A stretch of 64,000 bases of DNA from Thiocystis minor (GTDB lineage: Bacteria > Pseudomonadota > Gammaproteobacteria > Chromatiales > Chromatiaceae): positions 62,001 through 126,000 of the forward strand of contig NZ_NHSQ01000090.1 of assembly GCF_016653465.1 (NCBI RefSeq), read 5' to 3'. The notes below the pieces were generated by a model. It searched no databases. It was given only the letters and a program-made list of their open reading frames with translations, and was not told where the DNA came from. The translations under genes and the position numbers were made by a program. Shown here one piece after another: positions 9,135 through 17,390 of the stretch (its first letter is position 1; each line of letters opens with the position of its first letter).

Positions 9135-10208
9135 ATGGATGTTCATGAATCCCGGAAAAAGCCCGCATTGACCAAGAAGGTCACTCAAGTCGTGACGCTC
9201 TACGATCCCCGCGTCTGGAAAGAGAAAGGGTTCTGGTGGACCATTGGTCTGTTCCTGGTCACCTACTTCGTCGTCGTGGCGATCCTGGGGATTGTCTGGT
9301 CCCATTCGCCCGCCAGGTTCGATGTGCGCGAACAGGCGTTATCCCTGGTCGATAACGACGCCACCAAACTGGTGACGGGCACCGCCACGGCCGCGACCGC
9401 CATCCGCATCGCCGAGACCCTGCTGGACAAGTCGGGCGGTTATCTCACCAATGATATGACCCCGCCGGGGATCTATCTGGACAATATCCCAAACTGGGAA
9501 TTCGGCGCCTTGACCGAACTGCGCGACCTGTCGGATTCGCTGCGCAATGACTTCAGTCGCGCCCAGTCCCAATCGGCCGAGGACAAGGATCTCCAGATCG
9601 CACAGCCCCAGTTCAATTACAACTCCGACTCCTGGATCCTGCCATCGACCGAGTCCGAGTATCGCAAGGGCGCGGATGCGCTGTATCGCTACTTCAACCG
9701 GCTCACTGACAACAATGCGCTGGACGGGCAGTTTTTCGCGCGCTCCGACAATTTGTCCGTCTATCTTCAGACGGTTGAAAAGCGTCTGGGCAGTCTGGCG
9801 CAGCGACTTTCCTATGCGGTCGGTCAGGCCTATTTGAATACGGATCTGGCCGGTGACCCCAGCGCCCGCCAGTCGAAGCCGGCTCCGGAACAAGCGAGCA
9901 CCAAAACGCCCTGGCTCCAGATCGACGACATCTTTTTCGAGGCGCGTGGCTATACCTGGGCGCTGTTGCACACCTTGCAGGCGCTGGAGATTGATTTTGA
10001 GTCCGTGCTCAAGGACAAGAATGCGCTGGTGTCGCTGAAGCAGATCGCCCGCGAGTTGCAGAACACCCAGAATCCGATCTGGAGCCCGATGATTCTCAAT
10101 GGCACCGGCTTCGGGCCGATGGGCAATCACTCGCTGGTGATGGCGTCCTACATTTCGCGGGCCAATGCCGCGATCGCCGATCTGCGCGCGTTGTTGCAGC
10201 AGGGTTAA
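9135..10208 (+). CDS. DUF2333 family membrane-anchored protein
   Basis: This is a 357-residue protein with one hydrophobic segment at about residues 33-56 (FWWTIGLFLVTYFVVVAILG) and a long soluble domain, probably periplasmic. Length and sequence (PPGIYLDNIPNWEFG, LQIDDIFFEARGYTWALLHTLQA) fit the DUF2333 family of gammaproteobacteria. No function is established for the family. ATG 9135 is preceded by GGAGAA. The upstream repeat element separates it from the GH57 pair, so it may have its own promoter. Confidence 0.85.
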   Translation: MDVHESRKKPALTKKVTQVVTLYDPRVWKEKGFWWTIGLFLVTYFVVVAILGIVWSHSPARFDVREQALSLVDNDATKLVTGTATAATAIRIAETLLDKSGGYLTNDMTPPGIYLDNIPNWEFGALTELRDLSDSLRNDFSRAQSQSAEDKDLQIAQPQFNYNSDSWILPSTESEYRKGADALYRYFNRLTDNNALDGQFFARSDNLSVYLQTVEKRLGSLAQRLSYAVGQAYLNTDLAGDPSARQSKPAPEQASTKTPWLQIDDIFFEARGYTWALLHTLQALEIDFESVLKDKNALVSLKQIARELQNTQNPIWSPMILNGTGFGPMGNHSLVMASYISRANAAIADLRALLQQG

Positions 10209-10241
10209 TCACGTTCAACAATCGCCGACATGCTTGGCGAC

Positions 10242-10267
10242 GGGGGACGGGCGAGACGCCCGCCCCC
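10242..10267. terminator. Possible bidirectional terminator between DUF2333 and cysC
   Basis: GGGGGACGGGCG (10242-10253) and CGCCCGCCCCC (10257-10267) form a GC-rich hairpin with an AGA loop. It lies between two convergent genes. A TTTTT tract follows about 13 bases later on the plus strand. Confidence 0.5.
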
Positions 10268-10292
10268 AATGTTTCACTGGTTTTTCAACCGT

Positions 10293-10961
10293 TCAGTCTG
10301 TCCTCGCCCGAGCAACGATACCCTGAATTTGAAGATACTCGATGACTTCGTCGGCGAGGATTTCCGGGTTTTTCTCGCCGGCATAGAGGGTCAACTCTGG
10401 CGCGACGGGTGCCTCGTAGGGATCGTCGATGCCGGTAAAACCCTTGATTTCACCGGCGCGGGCCTTCTTATAGAGTCCCTTGGGGTCGCGCGTTTCGCAG
10501 ATCTCGATCGGGGTATCGACGAAGACCTCGATGAATTCGCCTTCCTTCATGGTTTGCCGAACCATCTCCCGATCCCTTCGATAGGGACTGATAAAGGCCG
10601 TCAGGGTAATGATGCCCGCCTCCGCGAAGAGTTGCGCCACGGCCCCGATGCGCCGGATGTTTTCTTCCCGATCGATGGCGGAAAAACCCAGTCCGAAGCG
10701 CTGCGCGAACGCCTCGCCATGGTTCTCCTTGAGCATGCCAGGTCCGGCATTGAGCGCATGGCGGACGTTATCGCCATCGAGCACGGCGCTATGGATGCGG
10801 TTTCCATGCAGCCGATGGTCGAGTGTGTTGGCGATCGTGCTTTTGCCGGAGCCGCTGAGGCCGGTGAACCAGATCACGCAGCCCTTGTGACCATACATTT
10901 CTTCGCGATGGGAACGCGAAACCTGGTGTTCGTGCCATGTAACATTCGTGTCATTTGCCAT
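10293..10961 (-). CDS. cysC: Adenylylsulfate kinase
   Basis: CysC phosphorylates adenosine 5'-phosphosulfate with ATP to make PAPS for sulfate assimilation or sulfation. The protein is 222 residues. The P-loop GLSGSGKST is at 34-42, followed by the APS-site segments DGDNVRHALN and FISPYRRDRE and the family motif VFVDTPIEICETRDPKGLY. The ~200-residue length shows it is a stand-alone kinase and not a CysN-CysC fusion. No other sulfate-assimilation gene is nearby. It is co-directional with the ATPase operon but separated by 170 bases with a terminator-like hairpin. Confidence 0.95.
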   Translation of the reverse strand: MANDTNVTWHEHQVSRSHREEMYGHKGCVIWFTGLSGSGKSTIANTLDHRLHGNRIHSAVLDGDNVRHALNAGPGMLKENHGEAFAQRFGLGFSAIDREENIRRIGAVAQLFAEAGIITLTAFISPYRRDREMVRQTMKEGEFIEVFVDTPIEICETRDPKGLYKKARAGEIKGFTGIDDPYEAPVAPELTLYAGEKNPEILADEVIEYLQIQGIVARARTD

Positions 10962-11028
10962 AAGTCTGTCTCGTTTTCATCCTTTGGTCGTATAAAAAAC
11001 CATTAGCCAATGGCGATGTACTCTGAAG

Positions 11029-11049
11029 AAAAACCGTGGTTTACCACAG
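11029..11049 (-). terminator. Rho-independent terminator candidate after the ATPase operon
   Basis: Read on the minus strand, CTGTGG, TAAA, CCACGG form a 6-bp stem with a 4-base loop, followed directly by TTTTT. It lies about 80 bases after the subunit A stop codon and before cysC. It marks the likely end of the V/A-ATPase transcript. Confidence 0.5.
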
Positions 11050-11131
11050 CGATGGTACGGTGGCCTCATGAAGTCGTATTCACGCGACGAAAGTTCAAGA
11101 GTCACTGCCAGCGCGTCAAGCCAGGAGAGGA

Positions 11132-13012
11132 TCAACCCGACGTCGCTTCATGCTTGACGGTTGACGCTAGCGGAACACTCTCGGCAAGGACCGTGATTTC
11201 GCCCAGCAGACGCTTAAAATCGGGGGAGTCGGATACAGAGTAGTTGAAATTTTTAAACAGATTGGTCACCCGCGTAAAAAACTGACGCGCGGCGGCCTTG
11301 TCGGCAAGCGAGTGGTCGCGCCCGATCAGTCGGTACAGCAGGTTGAAGGTCAATTGCTGGCGTTCCATCGGCACCGAGGCGTCGACCTTGTCGAAGGCGT
11401 CCTGTTGCAGATACACCATATCCAGCAGTAGCGCCTGCTGAAAAACGACATAGTCCTCGGTCGTAATCCCTTCCTCGCCCGTGACCTGCATCATCTGCTG
11501 CACGGCGTCGCCGCGCGCCAGGAGATCCTGCATGGCGCGCACCCGCTCGTTCCAGCTCGGATCCAGGTTTCGGGCATACCAGGGGGCGAGCTGTTCCAGA
11601 TAGCGCGACCAGGAAATGAGCGGGTCGATGGCGGGGTAGAAACGTTTGTAGGCGCGGTCATAGGAGAGTCCGAGGAAGCATTTGACCGTGCCCAGGGTCG
11701 ATTGGGTGACGGGTTCCTCGAAGTTGCCGCCGGCCGGGGAGACGCTGCCGATCATGGTCAGGCTGCCCACCGCGCCGTCGGCGCCCCGGATCACGCCGGA
11801 GCGTTCGTAGAGTCCGCGAATGGCCGAATCCAGATAGGCGGGGAATGCTTCCTCGCCGGGGATTTCCTCCAGCCGCCCGGAGGTCTCGCGCATCGCCTGC
11901 GCCCAGCGCGAGGTGGAGTCGGCCAGCAGCAGCACCTCAAAGCCCATCTGACGGTAATACTCGCCGAGCGTGATGCCGGTATAGATGGACGCCTCGCGCG
12001 AGGCGACCGGCATGGACGAGGTGTTGCAGATGATGATGGTGCGGTCCATCAGCGAGCCGCCGGTCTTGGGGTCGCGCAGTTGCGGGAACTCGGTAATGGT
12101 TTCCACCACCTCGCCGGCGCGCTCGCCGCAGGCAACCACGATGACAATGTCGACGCCCGCATGCTTGGCTAACAGATGCTGCAACACGGTCTTGCCGGCA
12201 CCGAAGGGGCCAGGGATACAGCCGGTGCCGCCGCGCGCCACCGGAAAGAAGGTGTCGATCAGACGGATGGTGGTCGTCAGCGGTTGGTCGGGATAGAGAC
12301 GCTCGGCGGTGCGCGTGCGCAGCATATGCTCGGTCAGCACCCGACGCACCGGCCAGCGCTGGGTCAGGTCGAGCGAGGTTTCATGACCCCGGTGATCGCG
12401 GATACGGGCCACCGGGGTATCGACGGTGACGCTGCCTTCCTGGATCCAAGTGATCTCGACCTCGCCGGCCTGATCGAAGGGCACCATGATTTTGTGCGTG
12501 AACAGCCCCTCCTGCACGGTGCCGAGTACCCCGCCCGCGCGCAGTCTGGCGCCGTGTTGCACGCCGGGCACAAACGACCACTTGCGGTGCATGTCCAGCG
12601 CGTCGAGGTCGATGCCGCGCGGCAGAAAGACGCCATGTTGAATCGCGAGCTTTTCCAGCGGATTCTGCAATCCGTCGTAAATCTCGCCGAGCAGTCCCGG
12701 ACCCAGGACGACCGACAGCAACTCGCCGCTCTGGCGCACCGGATCGCCGATCGACACCCCGCGAGTATCCTCGAACACTTGGATATCGGCCAGATCGCCG
12801 CGGATCCGCAGAATCTCAGATTTCAGTTCCTCGTGCCGGCCATCCGGTCCGGTCCGCTCGGGCAGGATGAACACCACCTCGTTCTTTTTCAGCGGCAGGC
12901 GCGCGCCATCCTTCCAGCCGGCCTCGATGGTCGCCAGGCTTTCCTGGATGGAGACGATACGGGCCGGGCTGTCGGGTTGAGTCTGCATTGCAGGTTCGGA
13001 TGTCATGGTCAC
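11132..13012 (-). CDS. atpA: V/A-type ATP synthase catalytic subunit A
   Basis: Subunit A carries the catalytic sites of the rotary V/A-type ATPase head, where A normally alternates with B in an A3B3 ring. The 626-residue length is normal. The P-loop GPFGAGKT is at 268-275, and the family segment ADSTSRWAQAMRETSGRLEEIPGEE follows at about 365-390. The start overlaps the DUF2764 stop by four bases (ATGA), so the genes are translationally coupled. This is the last gene of the operon. In related bacterial operons subunit B follows A directly. Here the next 170 bases are non-coding, then cysC begins. Confidence 0.95.
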   Translation of the reverse strand: MTMTSEPAMQTQPDSPARIVSIQESLATIEAGWKDGARLPLKKNEVVFILPERTGPDGRHEELKSEILRIRGDLADIQVFEDTRGVSIGDPVRQSGELLSVVLGPGLLGEIYDGLQNPLEKLAIQHGVFLPRGIDLDALDMHRKWSFVPGVQHGARLRAGGVLGTVQEGLFTHKIMVPFDQAGEVEITWIQEGSVTVDTPVARIRDHRGHETSLDLTQRWPVRRVLTEHMLRTRTAERLYPDQPLTTTIRLIDTFFPVARGGTGCIPGPFGAGKTVLQHLLAKHAGVDIVIVVACGERAGEVVETITEFPQLRDPKTGGSLMDRTIIICNTSSMPVASREASIYTGITLGEYYRQMGFEVLLLADSTSRWAQAMRETSGRLEEIPGEEAFPAYLDSAIRGLYERSGVIRGADGAVGSLTMIGSVSPAGGNFEEPVTQSTLGTVKCFLGLSYDRAYKRFYPAIDPLISWSRYLEQLAPWYARNLDPSWNERVRAMQDLLARGDAVQQMMQVTGEEGITTEDYVVFQQALLLDMVYLQQDAFDKVDASVPMERQQLTFNLLYRLIGRDHSLADKAAARQFFTRVTNLFKNFNYSVSDSPDFKRLLGEITVLAESVPLASTVKHEATSG

Positions 13013-13698
13013 GGTTCCGTGATGGGGTCGAGTGCGATCGGGGTCATTCCGGCCGCGACCAGTTCGTCAAAGCGCTGGACCGCCGCCTCGCCGCGATAAC
13101 CGGTCCAGCGGGCAATCAGATCCCAGCGCGTGACATAGATCACGACCGCCTCGAAATCGAAATAATGTCCGTCGCTGAGGCGTTCCAGACGATTCCAGAC
13201 GGTGCCGAGCAACAGCCGCTCCAGTCCGACGGCGTCCTCCAGGGCGAGCAGACGATTGGCCTCGGGGAGCCAGGGAAAGGCGCCTTCGAGCCGAAATCCG
13301 GGCTCGTGCCAGTGACGCCGGATCTGCGCCACCCAGCGGCCGAAGCCCCAGCGGTTGTCGTTCGGCGCGGCATCGCCGCGCCGGCGGCGGCGCAGCGCCG
13401 CGACCAGGGTGCGTAATTCCAGCCGCCAGATCACCAGATTGCGCGCGAAGGGATGGGCGATGGTCGGGACGAGCCGGTTGGCCCGCGCGACGGCTTGCGT
13501 GTCGGTTTGATCCAGATCCTGCCGCGCCCAATCCTGTAGCTCGCCGAGGGTTTGCAGACACGCGAAGTCCTCCGGTTCCAGCAGGGCCAGGCGTTGATTC
13601 AAGCGGATACGCGACAGGGGCGTCTGTTTGGCGCTGAAGAGCGGCCCGTGATAGGGCAGGGCGCTCAACAGCATGGCGTAACGATGGGCGTCGGTCAC
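13009..13698 (-). CDS. DUF2764 protein of V/A-type ATPase operons
   Basis: This is a 229-residue soluble protein that begins with RYAMLLSALPYHGPLFSAKQTPLS, the typical DUF2764 start. The family is found between subunits E and A in bacterial V/A-ATPase operons (Chlamydia and spirochaete type), exactly as here. It is thought to replace the missing subunit C that links rotor and stator. That is an idea from gene position, not proven function. An Arg-rich run (LRRRRRG) sits near residue 102. It lies 13 bases after subunit E. Confidence 0.85.
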   Translation of the reverse strand: MTDAHRYAMLLSALPYHGPLFSAKQTPLSRIRLNQRLALLEPEDFACLQTLGELQDWARQDLDQTDTQAVARANRLVPTIAHPFARNLVIWRLELRTLVAALRRRRRGDAAPNDNRWGFGRWVAQIRRHWHEPGFRLEGAFPWLPEANRLLALEDAVGLERLLLGTVWNRLERLSDGHYFDFEAVVIYVTRWDLIARWTGYRGEAAVQRFDELVAAGMTPIALDPITEP

Positions 13699-13711
13699 GA
13701 TCCTGGGCTCC

Positions 13712-14416
13712 TTATTTCACCGTGCCTTCAAGGATGGCGCGAAAACGCGGTTGCAGGTGCGCGAGCAGGATGGCCGCGACCTTGTCGTCGGTGAGATCGA
13801 TCTGCACGTCCTTGTTCTTGAGCGAGAGCCGGATGCCGCGCGATTCCTGTTGGTCGACCGCGAAGGTGACGCCAGCGGCCAGGATGTTGCCGGCCAGCGA
13901 CAGCACGAAATGCGAGAGCGAGCCTTCGCGCAGTTCCAGCGGGTCGCGTCGCAATTCCTCCGGACTGATCAGCGCCTTCGGAAGCTGGATCTCGACCGCC
14001 TGTCCGGCATCGAGCCCAGCCTCGGCGCGACCTTTGGCGGCGACTTCCAGGATCAGGCGTTCGAGAAAGGCTTGCTGTTCCATTTCCGCCGAGATCAGCC
14101 GTTTGACCTCGTCGCTGAAACGATCCGAGAGTTCCGCCTTCAGACGCAGCACGGTATCGCGCATGGCGATCCGCAGCGCTTCTTCGCCGCCCTTTCTGAG
14201 CGTCTCAGCCTGCTGGCTCGCGGTCTCGACAATCTGTTGCGCGCGCGTCTCGGCTTCGCGCACGATCCGCGCCGCCTGTCGCTTCGCCTCAGCCTCGATG
14301 CGCTCCGCCTCCGAGCGACCGGCCAGGACGCCTTCGTCGCGCAACCGCTCGATCAAGGTCTCGACGCCCGAGGACGCCAGATCCTGAGTCGCTTTTCGGT
14401 CCAGTGTCGCCATCAT
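13712..14416 (-). CDS. atpE: V/A-type ATP synthase subunit E
   Basis: Subunit E forms the peripheral stalk that holds the catalytic head against the membrane part. The protein is 234 residues. Residues about 15-115 are a long charged helix rich in Ala, Glu and Arg (EAERIEAEAKRQAARIVREA), typical of the stalk coiled coil. The C-terminal globular domain binds the head. It sits 18 bases after subunit K and 13 bases before DUF2764. Confidence 0.88.
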   Translation of the reverse strand: MMATLDRKATQDLASSGVETLIERLRDEGVLAGRSEAERIEAEAKRQAARIVREAETRAQQIVETASQQAETLRKGGEEALRIAMRDTVLRLKAELSDRFSDEVKRLISAEMEQQAFLERLILEVAAKGRAEAGLDAGQAVEIQLPKALISPEELRRDPLELREGSLSHFVLSLAGNILAAGVTFAVDQQESRGIRLSLKNKDVQIDLTDDKVAAILLAHLQPRFRAILEGTVK

Positions 14417-14434
14417 GTCTGCTCCCCTGTCCGG

Positions 14435-14881
14435 TCAGCCCGGAATATTGCCGGCCAGCACCAGCGCGAAGACGAAGGCGAAGACCGCGAAGCCCTCGAC
14501 GATGGCCGCCGGTGCCAGCGACAGGCCGAAGATCTCGGGCTTGGTCTTGCTGGCATGGATGGCCGAGGCGCATGCCTGACCCTGGCGCATCGCCGAGAAC
14601 ATGAGCGCCAGACCGCAGAGGATGCCGATCCCGAACAGCGCGGGCGCATTCTCCGGGGTCACGTCGCGTTGCAGGGTGAACATGACGACGATGCCATAGA
14701 TGACCTGCGAGGAGGGCATCACCGAGACGCCGATATAACGGCCATAGCCCGAGTCGGTATCGACCATGGCCCCGATCGCCGCCTGACCGGCCACCGCGCA
14801 GCCGATGATGCTGCCGATGGCCGCCAGGGCCATGGCGCCGTACAGCCCCGCCCAACCCAGGGCAATCACGAACTCGTTCAT
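14435..14881 (-). CDS. atpK: V/A-type ATP synthase rotor ring subunit K
   Basis: This is the membrane rotor-ring proteolipid of 148 residues with two helical hairpins. The ion-binding glutamate is E129 in AAIVEGFAVFAF of the last helix. The segment MPSSQVIYG (residues 55-63) aligns with the LPGTQGLYG loop of the Na+-binding Enterococcus hirae ring, and Q59 corresponds to a Na+ ligand there. This makes Na+ coupling possible but not certain. The start overlaps the subunit I stop by four bases. Confidence 0.92.
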   Translation of the reverse strand: MNEFVIALGWAGLYGAMALAAIGSIIGCAVAGQAAIGAMVDTDSGYGRYIGVSVMPSSQVIYGIVVMFTLQRDVTPENAPALFGIGILCGLALMFSAMRQGQACASAIHASKTKPEIFGLSLAPAAIVEGFAVFAFVFALVLAGNIPG

Positions 14882-16683
14882 TCGTTTAACTCCGCTTTTT
14901 TGAAAGGCTTGAAGGGATAGCCCTCGCCGGCGAGGGCCCAGTTATAGAATTCGATGAAATTCAGCCGCAGACCGTGCACCACGCCGCTCATCAGACTGAG
15001 CACCAAATTGAGCGCATGTCCGACCAGCAGAATGAGCAGCGCGAGAAAGAGCCCCAGGCCGGGGATGTCCGCCGCTACCTGGCGCGCCAGATCGTTGAAA
15101 GTGATGGCGAGCGAGGCCGAGGCCAGACCCAGCGCGAAGAGGCGCAGATAGGACAGGACATCGCCGAAGACCTGCGTGACCTTGACCAGTTGCGCCAGAC
15201 CGTCGAGCCCCCGCAGGGCGACCGCCTTGAGGCTGTCCGGGCGACGGTCGCTGCCCAGGAGAAAGACGCCCGCGAGTCCGCCGATCGTCAGCGCCTGACC
15301 GGATTGGGCCAGCCAGACCGGCGCGCCGTCGTCGCTGCCGAGCCAGAGCGCGAAACCGCCGATCAGGGTCGCGATCCAACCCAGGGCGGCCCGCCCGCTC
15401 GCGCGTCCGCGGTTGATCGCCGCCATCTCCGCGTTGGCGAGGATCAGATGCAGTACGCCGATCCCGACCGAAATCTTCATCATGCTGTCGAAATCGTTGA
15501 CATCCAGCAGCTTGAGATGTCCCCAGAGGCTCTCGGGTGCGGGCGAGACGCCGAAATAGCTGCCGACCAGGATCCCCCAGCCCAGCGAGGCGCCGGTCAG
15601 GGCGGCGGCCAGGATGCGCAGTCGACGCCCCAGATCGCCACGCCCGAGCCGGCGCCAGTAAGCAGCGAGCAGCGCACCCAGCACCAGCGCGTAACCGGCA
15701 TCGGAGAGGATCAGGGCGAAAAAGGCGGTGAAGGAAAAAAACAGCACCCGCGAGGGATCCCAGGCGCGATAGGCCGGCATCTGATAGAAACCGACCAGAT
15801 CCTGCCCGGCGGCGATCGGCGCGGGATTCTCCAGCAGGGTTGGCGGCGCATCCTCCGGGCCGGGCGGCTCCAGGATCATGGCCAGACCCAGTTCATCGGT
15901 CAGCGCGCGGACACCCTCGGTATCGCGCTCGGCGAGCCAGCCCTGGACCAGAAACAGCGACTCGTCGTCCAGGGTTTGGCTGTGCGCGAAGCGCATCCGG
16001 GCCTCGTCCTCGGCCTGCGCCAGATGACTCGACAGCAGATAGATCCAGCGGGTGAGCGCGTGTCGCTCGGCCTGGACCTCCTCGATCTCCAGTTCGGCGG
16101 ATTCCAGGCGTCGGCGCACCTCGGTCAGACTGAGCGCGCCGGTGTGGGCGCGCGGCACCGGGAGTGCGTCGCGGGGCGGTTCGTCCGGATGAATCACGAC
16201 CACCCAGGATTGCCGATGGTCGCGATGCACCGCTTGCCAGGGCAGATCGAGTTCGGCCAGGTCAGGCATCTGGCGCTGCGGAACGATATAGAACCAGAGC
16301 TTGCGTCCCGCGAGATCGGCGGGCGAGGGCAGTTCGAAGTCTCCCCAGGGTTCCAGTTCGATCAGGCGCTGACGCAGGGCGTCGCGGCGGTCGCTCACGT
16401 CGCGCAGACGCTGCTGGTTGTCCAGCACAGTCTGGATGGTGCGGTCGATGTCGAAGGCGGGATCCGTGCGTACCTGACGGCGTTTCTCCGGCAGGTCGCG
16501 CAGGTAGCGCAGCGCCTTGATGGCCTCGACCGCGTGCGCCGGCGGCGTGCGCTCCGGTTCTGCGGGCGCCGGACCGAGCGGCAGCAGATGCAGACAGCCG
16601 AGCGTCTGGAGCCGTTCCAGGACGGCGTCTTTCTCCCGGGCGAGACCGGCGAGGGTCAGTCGGTTCAGGGTGAGGATGCTCAT
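14878..16683 (-). CDS. atpI: V/A-type ATP synthase subunit I (a-subunit)
   Basis: Subunit I is the large stator membrane subunit with the ion half-channels. The protein is 601 residues. Residues 1-300 are a cytoplasmic domain with a long helical hairpin. The second half has about seven membrane segments, including FFSFTAFFALILSDAGYALVLG near 315 and YLRLFALGLASASLA near 510, where the stator arginine (YLRLFAL) is expected. It overlaps subunit D (upstream) and K (downstream) by four bases each. Confidence 0.92.
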   Translation of the reverse strand: MSILTLNRLTLAGLAREKDAVLERLQTLGCLHLLPLGPAPAEPERTPPAHAVEAIKALRYLRDLPEKRRQVRTDPAFDIDRTIQTVLDNQQRLRDVSDRRDALRQRLIELEPWGDFELPSPADLAGRKLWFYIVPQRQMPDLAELDLPWQAVHRDHRQSWVVVIHPDEPPRDALPVPRAHTGALSLTEVRRRLESAELEIEEVQAERHALTRWIYLLSSHLAQAEDEARMRFAHSQTLDDESLFLVQGWLAERDTEGVRALTDELGLAMILEPPGPEDAPPTLLENPAPIAAGQDLVGFYQMPAYRAWDPSRVLFFSFTAFFALILSDAGYALVLGALLAAYWRRLGRGDLGRRLRILAAALTGASLGWGILVGSYFGVSPAPESLWGHLKLLDVNDFDSMMKISVGIGVLHLILANAEMAAINRGRASGRAALGWIATLIGGFALWLGSDDGAPVWLAQSGQALTIGGLAGVFLLGSDRRPDSLKAVALRGLDGLAQLVKVTQVFGDVLSYLRLFALGLASASLAITFNDLARQVAADIPGLGLFLALLILLVGHALNLVLSLMSGVVHGLRLNFIEFYNWALAGEGYPFKPFKKAELNE

Positions 16684-17285
16684 GCCAGACCCTCGCGCAG
16701 ACGCTTGCCCTTGGCGATCTTGGAGCGCACCACGGCGGTCCGCTCGGCATCGGAGAGGGCGATGCGAATCCGTTTGATGTTCGCCTGGGTGCGCGGTATC
16801 AGCACCTTCTCGAACAGATTGACGCGCTGCGTGACCTTGCGCACGGCCTCTTCCAGCAGTTCGACCCGGCGCGTCTGAAGCGCCACGCGCGCGTGCAGTT
16901 CGAGCATCCGCGACCAGGCGTCCACCAGCCGATCGACCCAGTGCGGCCGGCTCAGGAAACCGTAGTCGCGCCGTTCCAGATCCACCCCGAGCAGCAGCGG
17001 CAGCCGTGTCCCCATGATGTTTTCCTGCCCCAGGCGCACCCCGCGCAGTTTCACCAGACCGTCGAGCGCGATGTCGCGGTTGGCGAGCATGGGCAACTTT
17101 TGTTGAACCTCGTCGCGCAGGGCGATCATGCTTTCCTGGATGCGTTCCTGCTCGGCCAGCGCCTTGGCACGCTCGGCCATCAGTTGCTTGCGCTTCAGAT
17201 CGAGCGCGGGCAAAAACCGCTCGAAGGTCTGAAGCTGGCGCGTCTCCCGGGTCAGTGACGATTTACTCAGACTCAGGCGGGTCAT
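16680..17285 (-). CDS. atpD: V/A-type ATP synthase subunit D (central shaft)
   Basis: Subunit D is the central rotor shaft, a long antiparallel coiled coil that turns inside the A3B3 head. The 201-residue length is normal. The N-terminal segment KSSLTRETRQLQTFERFLPALDLKRKQL and the C-terminal RRVELLEEAVRKVTQRVNLFEKVLIP, then KRIRIALSDAERTAV, are typical. It is the first gene of this ATPase transcript. Its upstream 105-bp gap follows the FimX-like gene on the same strand. Confidence 0.92.
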   Translation of the reverse strand: MTRLSLSKSSLTRETRQLQTFERFLPALDLKRKQLMAERAKALAEQERIQESMIALRDEVQQKLPMLANRDIALDGLVKLRGVRLGQENIMGTRLPLLLGVDLERRDYGFLSRPHWVDRLVDAWSRMLELHARVALQTRRVELLEEAVRKVTQRVNLFEKVLIPRTQANIKRIRIALSDAERTAVVRSKIAKGKRLREGLA

Positions 17286-17390
17286 GGTGGCGCAACCTCA
17301 TCGGCGATGGAAGCCATATTTCGCTCGTGCGGATTTCGTTATGAAATCGATGAAGCGGACATCTCGATATCCAGATTCGATCTCAGGGAT

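Noticed and set aside
10962-11131. Remnant of subunit B after subunit A
   Set aside because: No frame in this 170-bp stretch resembles the start of subunit B. A terminator-like hairpin lies there instead.
14974-16878. Plus-strand open frame of 634 residues across subunits I and D
   Set aside because: It is antisense to two overlapping ATPase genes, and its translation is Gln/Arg/Gly-rich without family motifs.
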